This document shows, one piece after another, positions 11,659 to 26,670 of a DNA stretch of 64,000 bases. The position numbers and the translations under genes were made by a program. Every line of letters starts with the position of its first letter. Position 1 is the stretch's first letter. The DNA comes from Echiichthys vipera (lineage: Eukaryota; Chordata; Actinopteri; Perciformes; Trachinidae), in assembly GCA_963691815.1 (NCBI GenBank), contig OY829660.1, forward strand, positions 3,689,466 to 3,753,465, written 5' to 3'. Under the pieces are notes generated by a model. It was not told where the DNA came from, ran no database searches, and worked only from the letters and a program-made list of their open reading frames with translations.

Positions 11659-12493
11659 TTAAAGTGTATCTGTAAATGTTACCGTATTTACATAGTCAAT
11701 GAGTCCTACTGTTGTTTGAGTATGATCATTAGAGAGCATAACAGGCTGACCAGACAGTATTGTGTGGATTTAGTGGCGTGTGTAAGTAGGATTAGGAAAT
11801 GCTCGGGGCGTTATGGGGTTAAGCACACAATAAACAACAAAACAGACTTGAAGTAAAAGTATTTATAACGCAGAATGTCTCCTTTTACAGTGTTGTGGTA
11901 TCATAGAATATTATATTATTCAAATCATAATAGACTGTATATGAAGATGTCCAAAACATCCCAGATAAGAGCGCTGCAGTGATTTGGCGTGATCATGGTA
12001 ATAACGCAGAAACGGGTATGGATGAGCAACAATAAAGACAGAGAGCTGTGTGCTAATCACTTTGTTTATGTATCATGTGAAATGGGATATTTCTTTGTCT
12101 TGTCCGGCTCACCTGTCTCTATAGTACAGATCACACACAGGCCATGGCCATTTAATGTATTGTGAGATCCAGTTATGTCCTATTTAAGGGGGTAAATACT
12201 CGTGCAAACAAGTATTTTATATTTGTATTTAAATTACATTGGATCCTCATAGACTCTTGTACCCTTGAGCATGGATACACACACTTTTCTACCTGCTCCA
12301 CAATTGTAAATAATTATGCGAGGATGCATCTCCTAAGTGGCTCAAATGGAAACGTTGGGGTTTGCGAGATAACCCAATTACTGGCTAAGTTGCTCTGAAT
12401 CTTTAAGTTAGTCATACAGCATCACGCACACAAGCCCGGTTCACCAGACACACGTTGGGCTACATCTCAGTAATGCCTCCAAGGCCCTCATTA

Positions 12494-12574
12494 CACACAC
12501 GCACACACAAACACACACACACACACAGACACACGCACGTACACGCACACGCACACACAGACACACACACACAC
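12494..12574 (+). repeat. (CA)n imperfect microsatellite
   Basis: CA units mixed with CACG and CAGA units. A second, shorter CA/TG pair follows at 12689-12722. Confidence 0.93.
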
Positions 12575-12722
12575 ATATTGGAAACATATGCTTGTGGGAA
12601 AACCCTTGCATTATTTATTGTGTGCTGTCAACAACACGTGCCGAACTGTCGCCTGATACACAGGAAACCATATGTTAAGCCCCCCCCACACACACACACA
12701 GTTAGTGTGTGTGTGTGTGTGT

Positions 12723-13325
12723 TTCTTGCCTTGTACATGATTTCTAGAAATTCAGCCCAAATCACTGATTCTTTCAACGCTTTACTTCAAACCTCCCCTT
12801 GCACACCTGCCAAATTCTCGCAATAACATGAGATCACGCGAGAATTGTGTTCACGTCACGCAAAAATCCATCTTGTCCGGCTCCAGGTAATACGTTGTGT
12901 TTCCGGCCTATCAGCGCTGCGTGAAGAGCTACTGGCAGTTGAGGCGGGGGACGACGTGACAAGTGGCGACCGCTCGTTCAAAACAACAACGGAGCACCTA
13001 AAGTGGTTAGCTTAGATGCTTCAATAGCATCGGTTTTTATCAAGAAGAGGGCTTTTCTAGATGGAAAAGATGCTTTCTGTCTTCTCCTGATTGACTTCCA
13101 TGAGAGTTTGATAGACAGATGGTTCATCCAATCACCTGCAGGGTATGTTTGGAAGCATCTGCTCTTTCCCAATCAGTTTCTTATGACGCCTTCTCAAACC
13201 AAAATGCGTTCACTGTGCACTTCCTCTCCCCTCCTTATCCTCACCTGTCGGTCCCAGCATGAGCTTAGTTGTTAGGCAGCTTTCACCTCCTTCTGGGTGA
13301 GACGCACGCATGCATGCACGCACGC

Positions 13326-13375
<50 letters not shown>

Positions 13376-14592
13376 GATTCAGGAATAAATTGCAGATTGT
13401 CAGGCCTGCTGGCTTGTCAATACTCTTTGCATGCCAACAGATAGGTGTGTGTGCTCTTTTCCTCCGTTTCCTTTTCATTCGCTCTCTCTCTCCCATCAAC
13501 TTCTCTCTCTTCACTTCTTCGTCCCTTGGGTTCTTACTCTCGGTACAGCATCTAACTGAGCTGAAGGTCGATAGAAGGAGCTTACAGATACAGTGATGCA
13601 GTGAGTCAAAGACGGAGAAACCTTTTCTTGAAGTTTAATCACATTTAAGGTATTTAACAAACATCAGATCGTGAATACATTCAGGTTTCATCACTAACTA
13701 AAGGAAAGTAACCACTCAGAAAACACGGATGACTGATTTTTTGGTATGCTGCATGAATTTGAAACGTGGACAGATGCAGAGAGATGTCATGTAAGCAAAG
13801 GTCCATGGTTGAATCAGGGACTCTGTAATTATGCGGCGTGCCTCTGGGACCACAGAGCCATAAGGACACCACAAGGACTTCTGTCATTCATTTTTATCAT
13901 CACACGAACAGCACATGAACTTGTTTGAGACTGTAAAAGCTAAATTTAGGATGTCAGGCACTAAATCTAAGCACTTGTGGTCCGGAAAACTGTAGCTTGT
14001 CTTAGTGTTTCTAGACGTCTTCTCATGTATGAGCTGTCATTTCACCAACACATGATCTGTTTTGCTGTCGTTTCTCAAGAACGTTTAGGCGGAACGAGTC
14101 TTTCGTAAGGATCCCCGTTCCACCTTAAACCCTGGGAAACGTTAACTATGTGTTGGTTTGCCTGAAGCAGAAGTAAGACACTGAGCACAGTGCCCATAAA
14201 TGGACACAAGGGAGAGCGGATGGAGAGGGGGAACAGATAAGAAGAAAAAGAGGTGTGTAAATAGTGCAACAGGAGGGAGAACAAGGTTGTGGAAACGTTG
14301 GCTGTAGAGAGAGGGAATGAAATCAAATGGAGGGAGTTTAAAATAGGGAGAGGAAGGAATGCCAAAGGGAACGAAAGAAAAGATGCGAGTGAGGGGGAAA
14401 AGTGATCCGTTAGCCAAGCCAAATACAGGAAACGCCAGAGTCCAAGAAAGAGGAAAGGGGATTCTTTCTTTTAACAGAAACAGAGATCATCTGACTGCTA
14501 ACACTGTCCTTAAGTGAACTGTATGTCTTTTTTCATCCAGAGGTCAGCGACTCGCTGCTTTATGAGTGCAGGCTGTATATTAAAGATGGATG
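12723..14592. other. Intronic sequence with one CA array
   Basis: Apart from the CA array at 13307-13373 the sequence looks unique. 14170-14460 is purine-rich on the plus strand. Confidence 0.5.
13307..13373 (+). repeat. (CA)n microsatellite with CACG start
   Basis: The array opens with GCATGCACGCACG units and continues as pure CA. Confidence 0.96.
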
Positions 14593-14665
14593 TTAGGGGT
14601 GGAACGGTTCACAAAATCCACTGTTCGGTTCATATCACGGTTTTGGGGTCACGGTTTTTCGGTTC
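14593..14665 (+). mobile_element. hAT-like terminal fragment (TAGGGGTGGAACGG end)
   Basis: The sequence TAGGGGTGGAACGGTTCACA followed by repeated CACGGTTTT and TTCGGTTCGG motifs is a common end of fish hAT-type elements. No matching right end was found, so the element is truncated or its other end has diverged. Confidence 0.55.
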
Positions 14666-14875
14666 GGTTGTTTTTTTCTATTTCTTTAGATTCTAAAACA
14701 CCATGTATCAGATCTGTAGCCTAAAAATTAAATATATTAATATATAATATTCTTAAGGACATGTCATGCAATCATGCAAAAACTGAAATAATAAGGCAGC
14801 TTGCTTAGGGATGACTGTAACAATCTTAAATGAAAGAGGAGTCACTGAAAGAGGATTCAGAAACCCACAAAGAAG

Positions 14876-14955
14876 AGCGGGAGCGTGCGTAGCGGGAGCG
14901 TGCGTAGCGGGAGCGTGCGTAGCGGGAGTGTGCATAGCGCGAGCGTGCGTAGCGT
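14876..14955 (+). repeat. 15-bp minisatellite, about five copies
   Basis: The unit GCGGGAGCGTGCGTA is repeated in tandem, the fourth unit having T and A changes. It lies within sequence following the hAT-like end. Confidence 0.9.
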
Positions 14956-15386
14956 TGTCGCCTAGTGCCTACAGGGAGCTCGTGGAGCAGGTCTCCCAGC
15001 GCGCCGGGATTTGACGCGCTGAGACGTAGCACTGAGATGGACACGAGAGAGGACAGCGATCAGGAAGGCTTACGCTACGTTGCACTTCACTGGTTGCAAA
15101 AAGAAGTCTTATTTATATAGAAGTCAGGAAAGGTCCTAAAAATGACATTTGACATGTTGACAACATTTATATATATATACCACTGACAGAATACTTCATT
15201 TACAGAGTGTGCCTTTGCTTAATGGCTCTTTAAAAACACTGAGCTCAGGTTAGCTGAGGTTTCAATGTTACAGTTTTAATGGCGCTTTTGAACAACTTCA
15301 CTGGGCAGAACACTGTCATAGAAAGCTCTGAGGGTGCAGATAATATGTGCACATATTAAAGAAATTATAGCATATAGGTCTGCCTG

Positions 15387-15390
<4 letters not shown>

Positions 15391-15428
<38 letters not shown>

Positions 15429-15612
15429 TGTTTGTGTGTGTGTGCTCAGAAATGACTGCACAGGCTGCATATTTGCCTGTTTGTGCAGTTGGAACCATAT
15501 TTCTTCTGTGTGTGTGCGTGCGTGCGTATGTGTGTGTGCGTGTGTGTGTGCGTGCGTGTGTTCTCGTGTGCGTGTGTGCATGCGTGTGTGCGCGCGTGTG
15601 CGTGCGTGCGTC
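15391..15612 (+). repeat. (TG)n and TGCG mixed microsatellite cluster
   Basis: A pure TG part at 15391-15424, then after a unique spacer (15447-15506) a mixed TGCG/TG part (15507-15612). Confidence 0.94.
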
Positions 15613-17118
15613 ACCCAGAGCAGGGTGTGAGGTGAGGTGACAGATTTAGATCAGCAGGAGAAACTGGCCACTGCAACTGTGCCACGGTTTAATAATGCAG
15701 CAGGTCTAATTCATACACCTGAATTATGGAGACGGGGGCCTCCGTGTTTCCGGGGAGCGTTTTTCTTGTGACACAGTCTGGAGACTTGAGGCCAGACGCC
15801 CCCAGCAGAGACAGCAGCCCTTCAGACAGTCTGGAGGTCAGTCAGGGAGAGAGAGGAGCTGACGGAGAGAGACCTGTAACCACTGCTGCTTACTGCTTTA
15901 TCTGAGGTAAATGGACGACACCATCACATCACTATTACATCAACATACCGACAGCATGTTCAGGTTAACAGATGAGTAGATTTACTGTGAAAGGATCTCA
16001 GCTGGTGATGTCGCTTTACTGCTCAAAACAAGTTAGAGTTGTGCTGTTTATACAATGGAACAAATCAGAGCTGCAACAATCAGCGGAGGAATCGATTTAC
16101 AGGAACATTTTCTTCCTCATTCACGATCGCTAACCTGTCTTTGTAGTTTCTGGCTCGTTTGTCGGACAAAACAAGACTTTTGAAAGCCCAAACTGGGTGT
16201 TTTACACAATTTCAGACATTTTATAGACAGAACGGTTACTGGATCAATAAGAAATCACTTGCAGATTAAACGATGATGAAAAAAAAATATCATTCCTTGT
16301 TGCCTCGGAACAAATGGAGCCAGAGTGATGCCATTTTCCTAGGCGGGCATCCTTTAAGTCGAATCCTAATGCTTTATACATCATCGATTAGGTCACTGGA
16401 GGTCACCAGGTTGTGAAATGTTCCTTTAATCTAATAATGCAGTTCTAGATGTTTTGCAATCAATCAATAGATATCCATTAGTGTCTCACTTTCTAATGAT
16501 CCATTTAGTCTGCAGCTCTAAATGTTTCTTAGTTGTTATTAATAAAGTTTTTCATCAGGTTTGAAGTTTCACGTGTTCAAACGTTGACGTATTCACAACC
16601 TGGCAAGCCCAAAGTCGTGCTTATTAAAGGCTCACGACTGATTTTAAAGCATAAGTAAACGTATCAGCTGATAATAAAGCGGCTCGTTAGGGTGCCTCAT
16701 TAGATAGTGGGGCTGTCTGTGTCGACCACAGATGGTTGAAGGCTGATGATGAAAGCACTCATGGCCCAGGGGGTTTATGGGAAATGCAGTCTTTGAAGAA
16801 ACTTGAGCAGCCAGTTTAAGTGCTTTAAAATCCTCAAATTTGAATGCAAGATAAGCAATTGAAGGTTGACGATTACAAATGCTGCTTTTCAATCTTTAGA
16901 AGTATCTTTGTCACGTTTTCCACGCTGAATATGTTGTTTTCTTCGATGTGGATTTGTTTGTCAAGTAAGAATGAACCAAATAGATTCACCTCGGTGCAGA
17001 ATTCGATTTAGGTCGATGGCATGTTGAGATAAAAGTGTGTGTGTTTATCATGTAATTGGACCGCCTGCTGCTTCACAGTAATAACGGTGGTTATTTAGAC
17101 TGCACAAGGCTCAACAGG

Positions 17119-17121
<3 letters not shown>
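15613..17121. other. Intronic sequence without recognised elements
   Basis: A G+C richer segment at 15730-15910 ends in TCTGAGGTAAAT, which could serve as a splice donor, but no reading frame or promoter supports an exon. Confidence 0.45.

Positions 17122-17170
<49 letters not shown>
17122..17170 (+). repeat. (CA)n microsatellite
   Basis: Pure CA array, about 24 units, followed by GATACAGACATG. Confidence 0.97.
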
Positions 17171-17171
<1 letters not shown>

Positions 17172-17272
17172 TACAGACATGCAGCACCTTCAGCCTCACA
17201 CGCTTTTGACTGCTCTTTCCTTCCTTCACACATTCACAGACTGACAGTTGCAGATAAGAACTCTTAAAGGTC

Positions 17273-19913
<2,641 letters not shown>

Positions 19914-20086
19914 ACTCGCGCTCGTACATGCATGAGCGCTCTACAAAAGCCCGCCTCTCTCAGACGTGGACGGCCAGCAGACCGCAGTTATGCGCGGAGC
20001 GGTTGCACTCACACTGGTCAAACGCACTAGGCTTTAGCTGAAAAACCTGTTTTGGCCCGGTGCGGAAGGACAGTGTGAGTGCGCCC
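19914..20086 (-). mobile_element. PIF/Harbinger-like MITE, copy B (truncated)
   Basis: Only the element's 5' part is present, ending at the right in GGACAGTGTGAGTGCGCCC followed by TTA. The other terminal repeat was not found. Confidence 0.75.
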
Positions 20087-20089
20087 TTA

Positions 20090-21433
20090 CATTCGTCGAC
20101 TCCACATCAACCTGAATTCCTTTTTGCTTTTCAGGTTAAAAAGTCTGAAAACAAGTGTTGCCTTTAAAAAGTGAACCAAAGCTTGGTTATTGGTGCCTAC
20201 ATCAAGTTACAGCAACATTTTCCACAATCTTCATAAAACAACAGACAAAAGAACAACCACCTGCTCATGAGGGGGTGATGCAAAGAGTGTGTGACAAACC
20301 CCAAAGATCAGGTACCAAACGGTCGTTCAAGCTAACAAGGCCATCGTTGCTGCGTGGAGGTTCAACCTTCAGGTGGTTTTATCAGTGTGGCTGCTGGCAG
20401 GCGACCTTGCCGGTGGCTATTGTAAATTGATTTTCCGCTCCGCTTCATTCCCTTCTGACGGTGGACGGCTTTAGATGGACAGATTTAGCTGCTCACGGCT
20501 GCTAATGGCCTCAGGTATATCTCTCTGCAGCTCATGCTGTATTTTGCTGCTGCAGCTGAAGGAGAAAGAAAGTGGACATATGGAAACCAGGGCCTCATTT
20601 TTAAAGTAAACTAACAAAAACTCTGCTTAATGACCTTTTTTTTTACTTACAGGATAGTTAACCCACCTGGTTAGGCTCAAACATACCTTACGTTGTATGT
20701 TACCTTCTGTACTTGCATTTCCTTATTTGTGGCCAAAGCATCAAATAATGAGATAAACGTATATAAAAGTAAACCCTGACCGTGACAGTACGTTCTGAAC
20801 GCTCTCAGCTGAAGGTAATGCCGATCCGTGGCGTAGTTCTTTCTCCATCTTTTCTTCTCTAGCACTGCTACACGTAGCTACATGCTAACATCAGAGAGAG
20901 GTGTAATCTGTCGCAGGTGCCCAATTAATCACATTCCTACTGGAACAGATAATTGTTATTGATGAGCCCCGGCTGCAATGACGGACGTCACAGAGACGCC
21001 CAGAGTACAGATACGGAGACTTTGAAATGCTTTTTAGGAGGGGGGCTTTGAAGTTTTTGGGTTCAGTTAGGGGCAGATGAGGACAGTGGGGAGAGACTGA
21101 GAGCCATTTTAATCCTGTAAAACACCAGTGGATCCCCGTCTGAGGTGTCTAACACGTCCCTCTTTTTCTTGTTGCATTTGCCTGATGATTGAACATCTGC
21201 TCAGACTGTTCGTCCCTCTCTCCCTCCGCTGATGCTCGAGGCGTTGACTCTCTTTGCCGCGGTCGCAGTCTGATTTGTCGAAGCGCTGTTGACATGACAG
21301 AAGGCTCAGATAGAAGAGGAGTAAATATTGTAAACACCTGTTAACTGAAACATGTCTCTTAGTTAAATAAACAAAGTGTGTGAATAGATATGTAAGGTAT
21401 ATTCAACCGTAGGTAAGCATCCTGAAATACTGA
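20090..21433. other. Intronic sequence without recognised elements
   Basis: 20900-20990 holds AATTAATCACATTCC and AATTGTTATTGATGAG, AT-rich motifs typical of conserved non-coding DNA, but this is only a visual impression. Confidence 0.4.
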
Positions 21434-21441
21434 CACTGGGC

Positions 21442-21889
21442 AGCCTGGTCTCACCAAAAGGCGTGTAAATGACTCTCAAGCCATCTCGCGTATAATTACA
21501 ACGCATTTCATGATTTTTGCGTGTCATTTCACGCCATTTAATCTCAATTGACTTGTAAAGTGCAGAGATGGCGTTGTCATTGGATGCACAAATGTAATTG
21601 AGGGAAAACCCACATGTTCGTATTTCTCCGCCACCTTGCGGAGATATACGAAGTGGTGGAGCTTTCTGTCAGAGGGTGGTTTTTAAATCAATATTTCATG
21701 TGAAGGATGGCTGAAATAACGTGCGTGAAATGCCCTAACCCTAACCCCTAACCCTAACCCTAACCCTGGGGAACTACGGGCGTTAAATGACACGCGAAAA
21801 GCTTAATATGCGTAGACATGCACGCGAAAAGTCATGCAAGTCATGAAAAGTGGCGTGCTATTTATACGCCCTCCCATGAGACCACGTAG
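21442..21889 (+). mobile_element. MITE carrying telomere-type (CCCTAA)n repeats, copy 1 (448 bp)
   Basis: The ends share imperfect inverted repeats (TGGTCTCACC at the left against TGGTCTCATG reading in from the right, then a shared GGCGT and TAAAT). CACTGGGC flanks both sides (21434-21441 and 21890-21897), an 8-bp target duplication. In the middle, 21733-21767, lie CCCTAA repeats. A second copy at 46014-46458 in opposite orientation has the same plan. Confidence 0.87.
21733..21767 (+). repeat. Interstitial CCCTAA (telomere-type) repeats in MITE copy 1
   Basis: The array has about six CCCTAA units, one with an extra C. It sits at a fixed place between MITE sequences, so it was brought by the element, not by a telomere fusion. 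Confidence 0.9.
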
Positions 21890-22466
21890 CACTGGGCCGT
21901 CCTGCTGGGCTTTAACATAACATCAAAAACCTCATTGAATGTGAGACGAGGGAACACTAAATACAAAAATAGACTCATTCCTGCAGCACTCTGTAGAAGT
22001 GCAAAAAGATACAAAGGTCACTCAGTATTCGTAAAGATAGTTCAAAGAGGATTTATTTTATTATGACCCAGGAAAAAGTGAGTGAAAGCAGGCCCTCATA
22101 TCAGCAGTCAGTCATTTCCGTAATGAGCCAGGACGCCACCCTAACAGCTGACTCCAGTCCTGAGAACATTCACAGCTGATTTCCACCACCCATGAAACTA
22201 TCCCAGGATCCAGGGCTGTACCTGAATCAGATTTTTTTGGATTCAATTTGGATCTGGCTGTTCAATATGATGATCTGACTATTTGTTCATTTTTTTTCCA
22301 TATGTGGCAATCAGAAAATCCAGTGGTTAGAGTTTCATTGAACGTTTTGACCACGTTGACATCAAATGTGGCCCGCCCAAGAGACTCTACTCAGCGGGGC
22401 AGGGACTGCTGCTCATTGTGGTCTTTTAAATTAAATAAACACTACCCAAAGAAGGTCTGCTTTTTG

Positions 22467-22580
22467 TTCTGTTTTTAAGATTTTTTGGGGGCTTTTTATA
22501 GCCTTCATTAAATAGCACAACAGAAGAGTAACAGGGAAAAAGAAAAGAGAGAGAGAGAGAAGACAACATGCAGCAGTAAG
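22467..22580 (-). repeat. Short SINE-like remnant
   Basis: It contains TTTTTAAGATTTTTTGGGGG, a GA-rich stretch and AACATGCAGCAGTAA, the same kind of antisense arrangement as 62856-63000, but much diverged. Confidence 0.35.
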
Positions 22581-22847
22581 AATACGTCCTGGAGCCTAAA
22601 CAGCCACACATGACATCTGAAGCAGGGTTTGCTTATTAGTCTATGAATAAATGCTTCAACTCCTCAAGACCCAAGCCCTGTCCCTGTGTCCTTCCTGCCA
22701 CCTGCTGATTAAAATGAAGGGAGTTAGCCCAGAAGCTAGCAACTATTCAGACTCCACAACTTAAGGTGAACTGGCCTTTAAGGTGGACCAGAAGGTTCTC
22801 CGCTCCTCTGGATTTTGCTCAATTTTACCTTTTTGTTTACACAAATA

Positions 22848-23194
22848 AGGTCGCATGGTTAGCACTGTTGCCTCACAGCGAGAAGGTTCCAGGTTCGCAT
22901 CCCGGCCTGGGCCTTTCTGTGTGGAGTTTGCATGTTGTCCCCGTGTGTGCGTGGGTTTTCTCCTTGTTCTCCGGTTTCCTCCCACAGTCCAAAGACGTGC
23001 AGGTGTTCGGTTCATTGATGACTCTAAATCACCCGTAGGTGTGAATGGTTGTCTGTCTCTGTTCGTCTCTATGTGTCCTGTGATAGACTGGCGTCCTGTC
23101 CAGTGTGGACCCCGCCTCACGCCCGATGTCAGCTGGGATCGGCTCCAGCCCCCCGCGACCCCGACAGGGACAAGCGGTTGAAGATGAATGAATT
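22848..23194 (+). repeat. Dispersed retroposon repeat (tRNA-headed/L2-tail type)
   Basis: It starts GGTCGCATGGTTAGCACTGT, has the conserved GTGTGGAGTTTGCATGTTGT and CCTCCCACAGTCCAAAGACG segments and AGCTGGGATCGGCTCCAGCC, and ends near GAAGATGAATGAATT. The repeat is one of the commonest in fish genomes. Confidence 0.75.
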
Positions 23195-25095
23195 AAAAGT
23201 CACATACAGCATAGAGAGGCAAACTCACCCCCTTTGTGGTGGACCACCATGGGACCTTACTTCTGAAAAAGTATGTCCTGTTGTTAATGGGGAGAAATTA
23301 GTTCTTTTTTTTTGACCCTGGCTGATTTTACGTTGAACTACACATTTGTTTGTCAATTTCAAAAATAACATTGCAACTCAAGGAAGCCGTAGTTCGCCAT
23401 AAAACGTTTGAAGATGAACGAAAGGCTACTCAGTCCAAAAATAGGCAAGTGACGTCTTGATCAAACTACTGTGTCTGTGTGTACGTGTCTTACCCGGATG
23501 TAATGTTACTAACACGAGCATCGGGTCTTGCTCATTCTTTGGCTTCCCGGTTGAAAAGAGTTGCTGGATAAAACGCATCAGGTAAGATAACGTTAAATGT
23601 GTTGTGGAACGTAGCTAAGTTAGCACATGTGACGTATACATGTTGTGGGAAAGGATAGATCTAGATCCCTGAGTGTTTCACACAAAACCAAGTGGTCCTA
23701 TGACAAACCTATGACGTAATGTGACTTTCTTGACTTGCAAAATTACCTTTTAAATTTAAAATCATAAGTGTAATTCATGGCATAACTCAAACTGGATCAA
23801 AAAAAGGATTTGTCTCTCCCCGTTCACTACCATTTGTATCCCCCCCCCCCCCAAAAAAAAGGTCCCATGGTGTTAACCGCAATGGGAGGGACTTTGTATA
23901 AACAACCGTCCAAATCTTTTCCCATGTTTGAGGACTGTGGGGATTTGGAGGAGTGTAATGTAATACAGGGATTATAGCAGCACAGCGCCCTTCTCTTTCT
24001 CTCCTGGTGTACCTTTAACACCGATAGCTTCCCTCCCCTTGAGTCGTGCGACTAACCCTGGACTGGAGCTGCTGACGGAGCTGAACACGTGGCGGTCAAA
24101 CCCCTCAGGGTCCAGTTTCAGATATACGCTGAGAGGGCAGGGAGCTCCGCCATCGCCTCTGTCATAATGCCAGCAACCTGCTTTTCAAGAAGGGATTAAA
24201 CCACTCTTTGTTGTGTTTCTGGGACAATAAATGGTTGGATTTGAAATGGTGTCATGGGAGCAGAAAGACAGTGGAGCACAAATCTTTTCCTGTACGGGAA
24301 ATTAGCTTTGCACAACACAGAAGCTCAGCAAACTACAGTTTAAAACAGCACTGAACTCACCGTGTAGATACTTTTCTCCAATAAAACAGAACAAATAGTT
24401 TAATAAAAGTGCAAAGAAGCTCACACCTCGCTGCTCAATGGTAGTTTCACCTCACAGGCCGTGCAGACTTTAATAGCAGGAGCAATAATGTGAAAAACAA
24501 GACTTCAGATGATGGAATAGACTCATTTGAGTAATCCGGCTCTGTTTTCTGCATTCATCCGATTTCTTTCAAACCATGTGGACCAGACATTTGGTTTCTT
24601 AAAATAATAAGAAATCACATTAACACAGCTAGATTTGGGAGACTGGGAATTGGTTTCTAACGGTGACGTGAGCCTAACAAAAGACAAAACGTGTCGGCGG
24701 GTTTGGAAACTTTCTCTGACATTACGAAAACAGTTCACCAAAATGGGTTTCTGAAAACATATAAGGTGCATAATAAGCCACGCAGTTGCTGAATCGGTCA
24801 GCTTCAATCAGAAAATGATCGCTGTCAACATGTGAAAAGACTGTAGGCCTGAAATCACGGCACGATGATTCACTCCCTGATGCCCAAACCGCTCTCCATT
24901 GACTTTGTATTGTGTGAGATCGCCTCCTTGTCTGTCCTGTCTGCTAACAACATACAGAAAAATGCCTGAAAGCTGCAGTGGGCTGGGAGGTTTCTACCAA
25001 GAGGGCGAAGAACCCAGAACTACATTTTTACAAACTGCAGAGGAGAAAAAACTGAACTTTTATGAGGCAAAAGTGGATACAGGCCTTAGCTCAAT
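23195..25095. other. Intronic sequence without recognised elements
   Basis: A C12A8 run lies at 23840-23861. Nothing else could be assigned. Confidence 0.5.
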
Positions 25096-25131
25096 GCTAA
25101 CACATAATGGGAATTACCATTATGTGTTAGC
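25096..25131. repeat. Perfect 15-bp inverted repeat with 6-base loop
   Basis: GCTAACACATAATGG (25096-25110), loop GAATTA, CCATTATGTGTTAGC (25117-25131). It would fold as a hairpin in RNA on either strand. Confidence 0.95.
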
Positions 25132-25231
25132 AGAAACAAGCTTTGCGGTCGCAACCCAGTCTTAACATAAGACCCACTTACCATACTTATGAAACCTCAT
25201 GCATACTCAAACTTACTATCAAAATGCATTA

Positions 25232-25482
25232 GGGCGCACTCACACTGTCCTTCTGCACCGCGCTAAAACCGTTTTTTCAGCTAAAGCCAAGTGCGTTTGA
25301 CCAGTGTGAGTGCAACCGCTCCGCGCATAACTGCGTCCAGCTGGCCGTCCACGGCCCGTCTGAGAGAGGTGGGCTTTTGTAAAGCGCGTTTGCACATGAA
25401 CGAGCACCAGCGTGCGCACGTGTACGAGCATGAGGCCTACGGCGCCCGGGGCGCGGTGCGGAAGGACAGTGTGAGCGCGCCC
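25232..25482 (+). mobile_element. PIF/Harbinger-like MITE, copy C (251 bp, internal deletion)
   Basis: Both terminal repeats are present and TTA flanks each side (25229-25231 and 25483-25485), a 3-bp target duplication. The Myb-like part is deleted. Confidence 0.85.
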
Positions 25483-25542
25483 TTAGTGTCACTTAAGTGT
25501 GTGTGTGTGTGTGTGTTTATGTGCGTGCGTGCGGCAGTGGCA

Positions 25543-25760
25543 GGTTTGGGCAGAAGGCGGCCCCTGTGAAGTGACGGCGTTGCCTCCTTGTTAAACACAT
25601 CATGCCTCTGTGGTTGCACGGGACATTTAACAATTTTTATGCGCATATTTTTCATCTTGTTCCGCACGTTCTATGTGGACAGTGTTGAGGTGACGGGACA
25701 GTCTGACGCCTGCGGGCTGTTAGGACATGATAGTTTCATGAGAAATACCGGTCACTGCCT
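25543..25760 (+). repeat. Unnamed dispersed repeat, copy 2
   Basis: It matches 9793-10080 in the same orientation with about a dozen differences and one short deletion. It begins right after a TG stretch, 60 bp past MITE copy C. Confidence 0.75.
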
Positions 25761-26670
25761 GTGTGTTTATGTGAAAATGTTCAGCCAAATCTAAAACTAG
25801 AGCTGGTTGATCTTAAGATGATGCAGCAGCTTGTTACTGTCTGAAGTGCAGCATGTCAGAATAGAGTCTTTACGGTGCCGCAGAGTCAAATGAGAGGCTG
25901 CTCTGTTGCTCAGCCATGTCCAGTGCTTTGGAATTATCTGTTGCTCTGTGGGATTATGGGAGTTGTAGGGTATTTATAGCTCACTACAGGTACTGGTATG
26001 TTGGGATTATGTCACATTGCACACAGCTGAAAAAAAAATCATTTTTCCATGGACAGATTTAGCTCCTACGCCTGTGAACATAAAGGGTGGGCTTAAGCTA
26101 AAGATAGCGCGCTACCACCACAGTGTCACCGACACAATGGCACAGCTGCACGGCCGATTGACATTTCCAATAACAGAGAGCCTTGTTAAAAAAAAAGACC
26201 AACCAACCAATCAGATTGCTTGATTCGGGCCATCTGTTTTATAAATGTTTAAGTTATTCTAGTAGCATTTACATTCCAGGTTAAGTGACAGAGAGGAGGG
26301 CCGAGGTCAGTGAGTGTGTGTCTCTGTTCTATGTTCTTGCTGTGTGTGTGTCTGTGTGTGTTTTCTCCATGTTTACCTGTCATCACCTTGATGCAGAAGT
26401 GTGCGCTGGTCTTAGCAGGACTGTGTGTGTGTGTGCGTGCGTGTGTGCACGTGTCTCAGCAGGATGTCTGCGTCCTGACTGGGTCAACTTCTCAGTTCCC
26501 TTCTGCCTTTCTCAACATCCTGTTTTCACACATACGTAACACCCACACACAGACACAAACACACACCTGGATTCACGTCCCTCTGAAGTTTCGTATTAGT
26601 ATTGGCGTGAGTTATGAAGTTTGCATGTTATGGAACGACAAAGGAAGGGTCGTTTGGTCCTAGACTTCGT

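Noticed and set aside
15730..15920. A non-coding first exon ending in GAG/GTAAAT
   Set aside because: Only a donor-like sequence supports it; no promoter signal, reading frame or transcript evidence exists.
24050..24130. A DIP2 first exon (GGACTGGAGCTGCTGACGGA resembles the Glu/Leu-rich part)
   Set aside because: The translation does not give the expected residues before GDITQ and no suitable donor follows.
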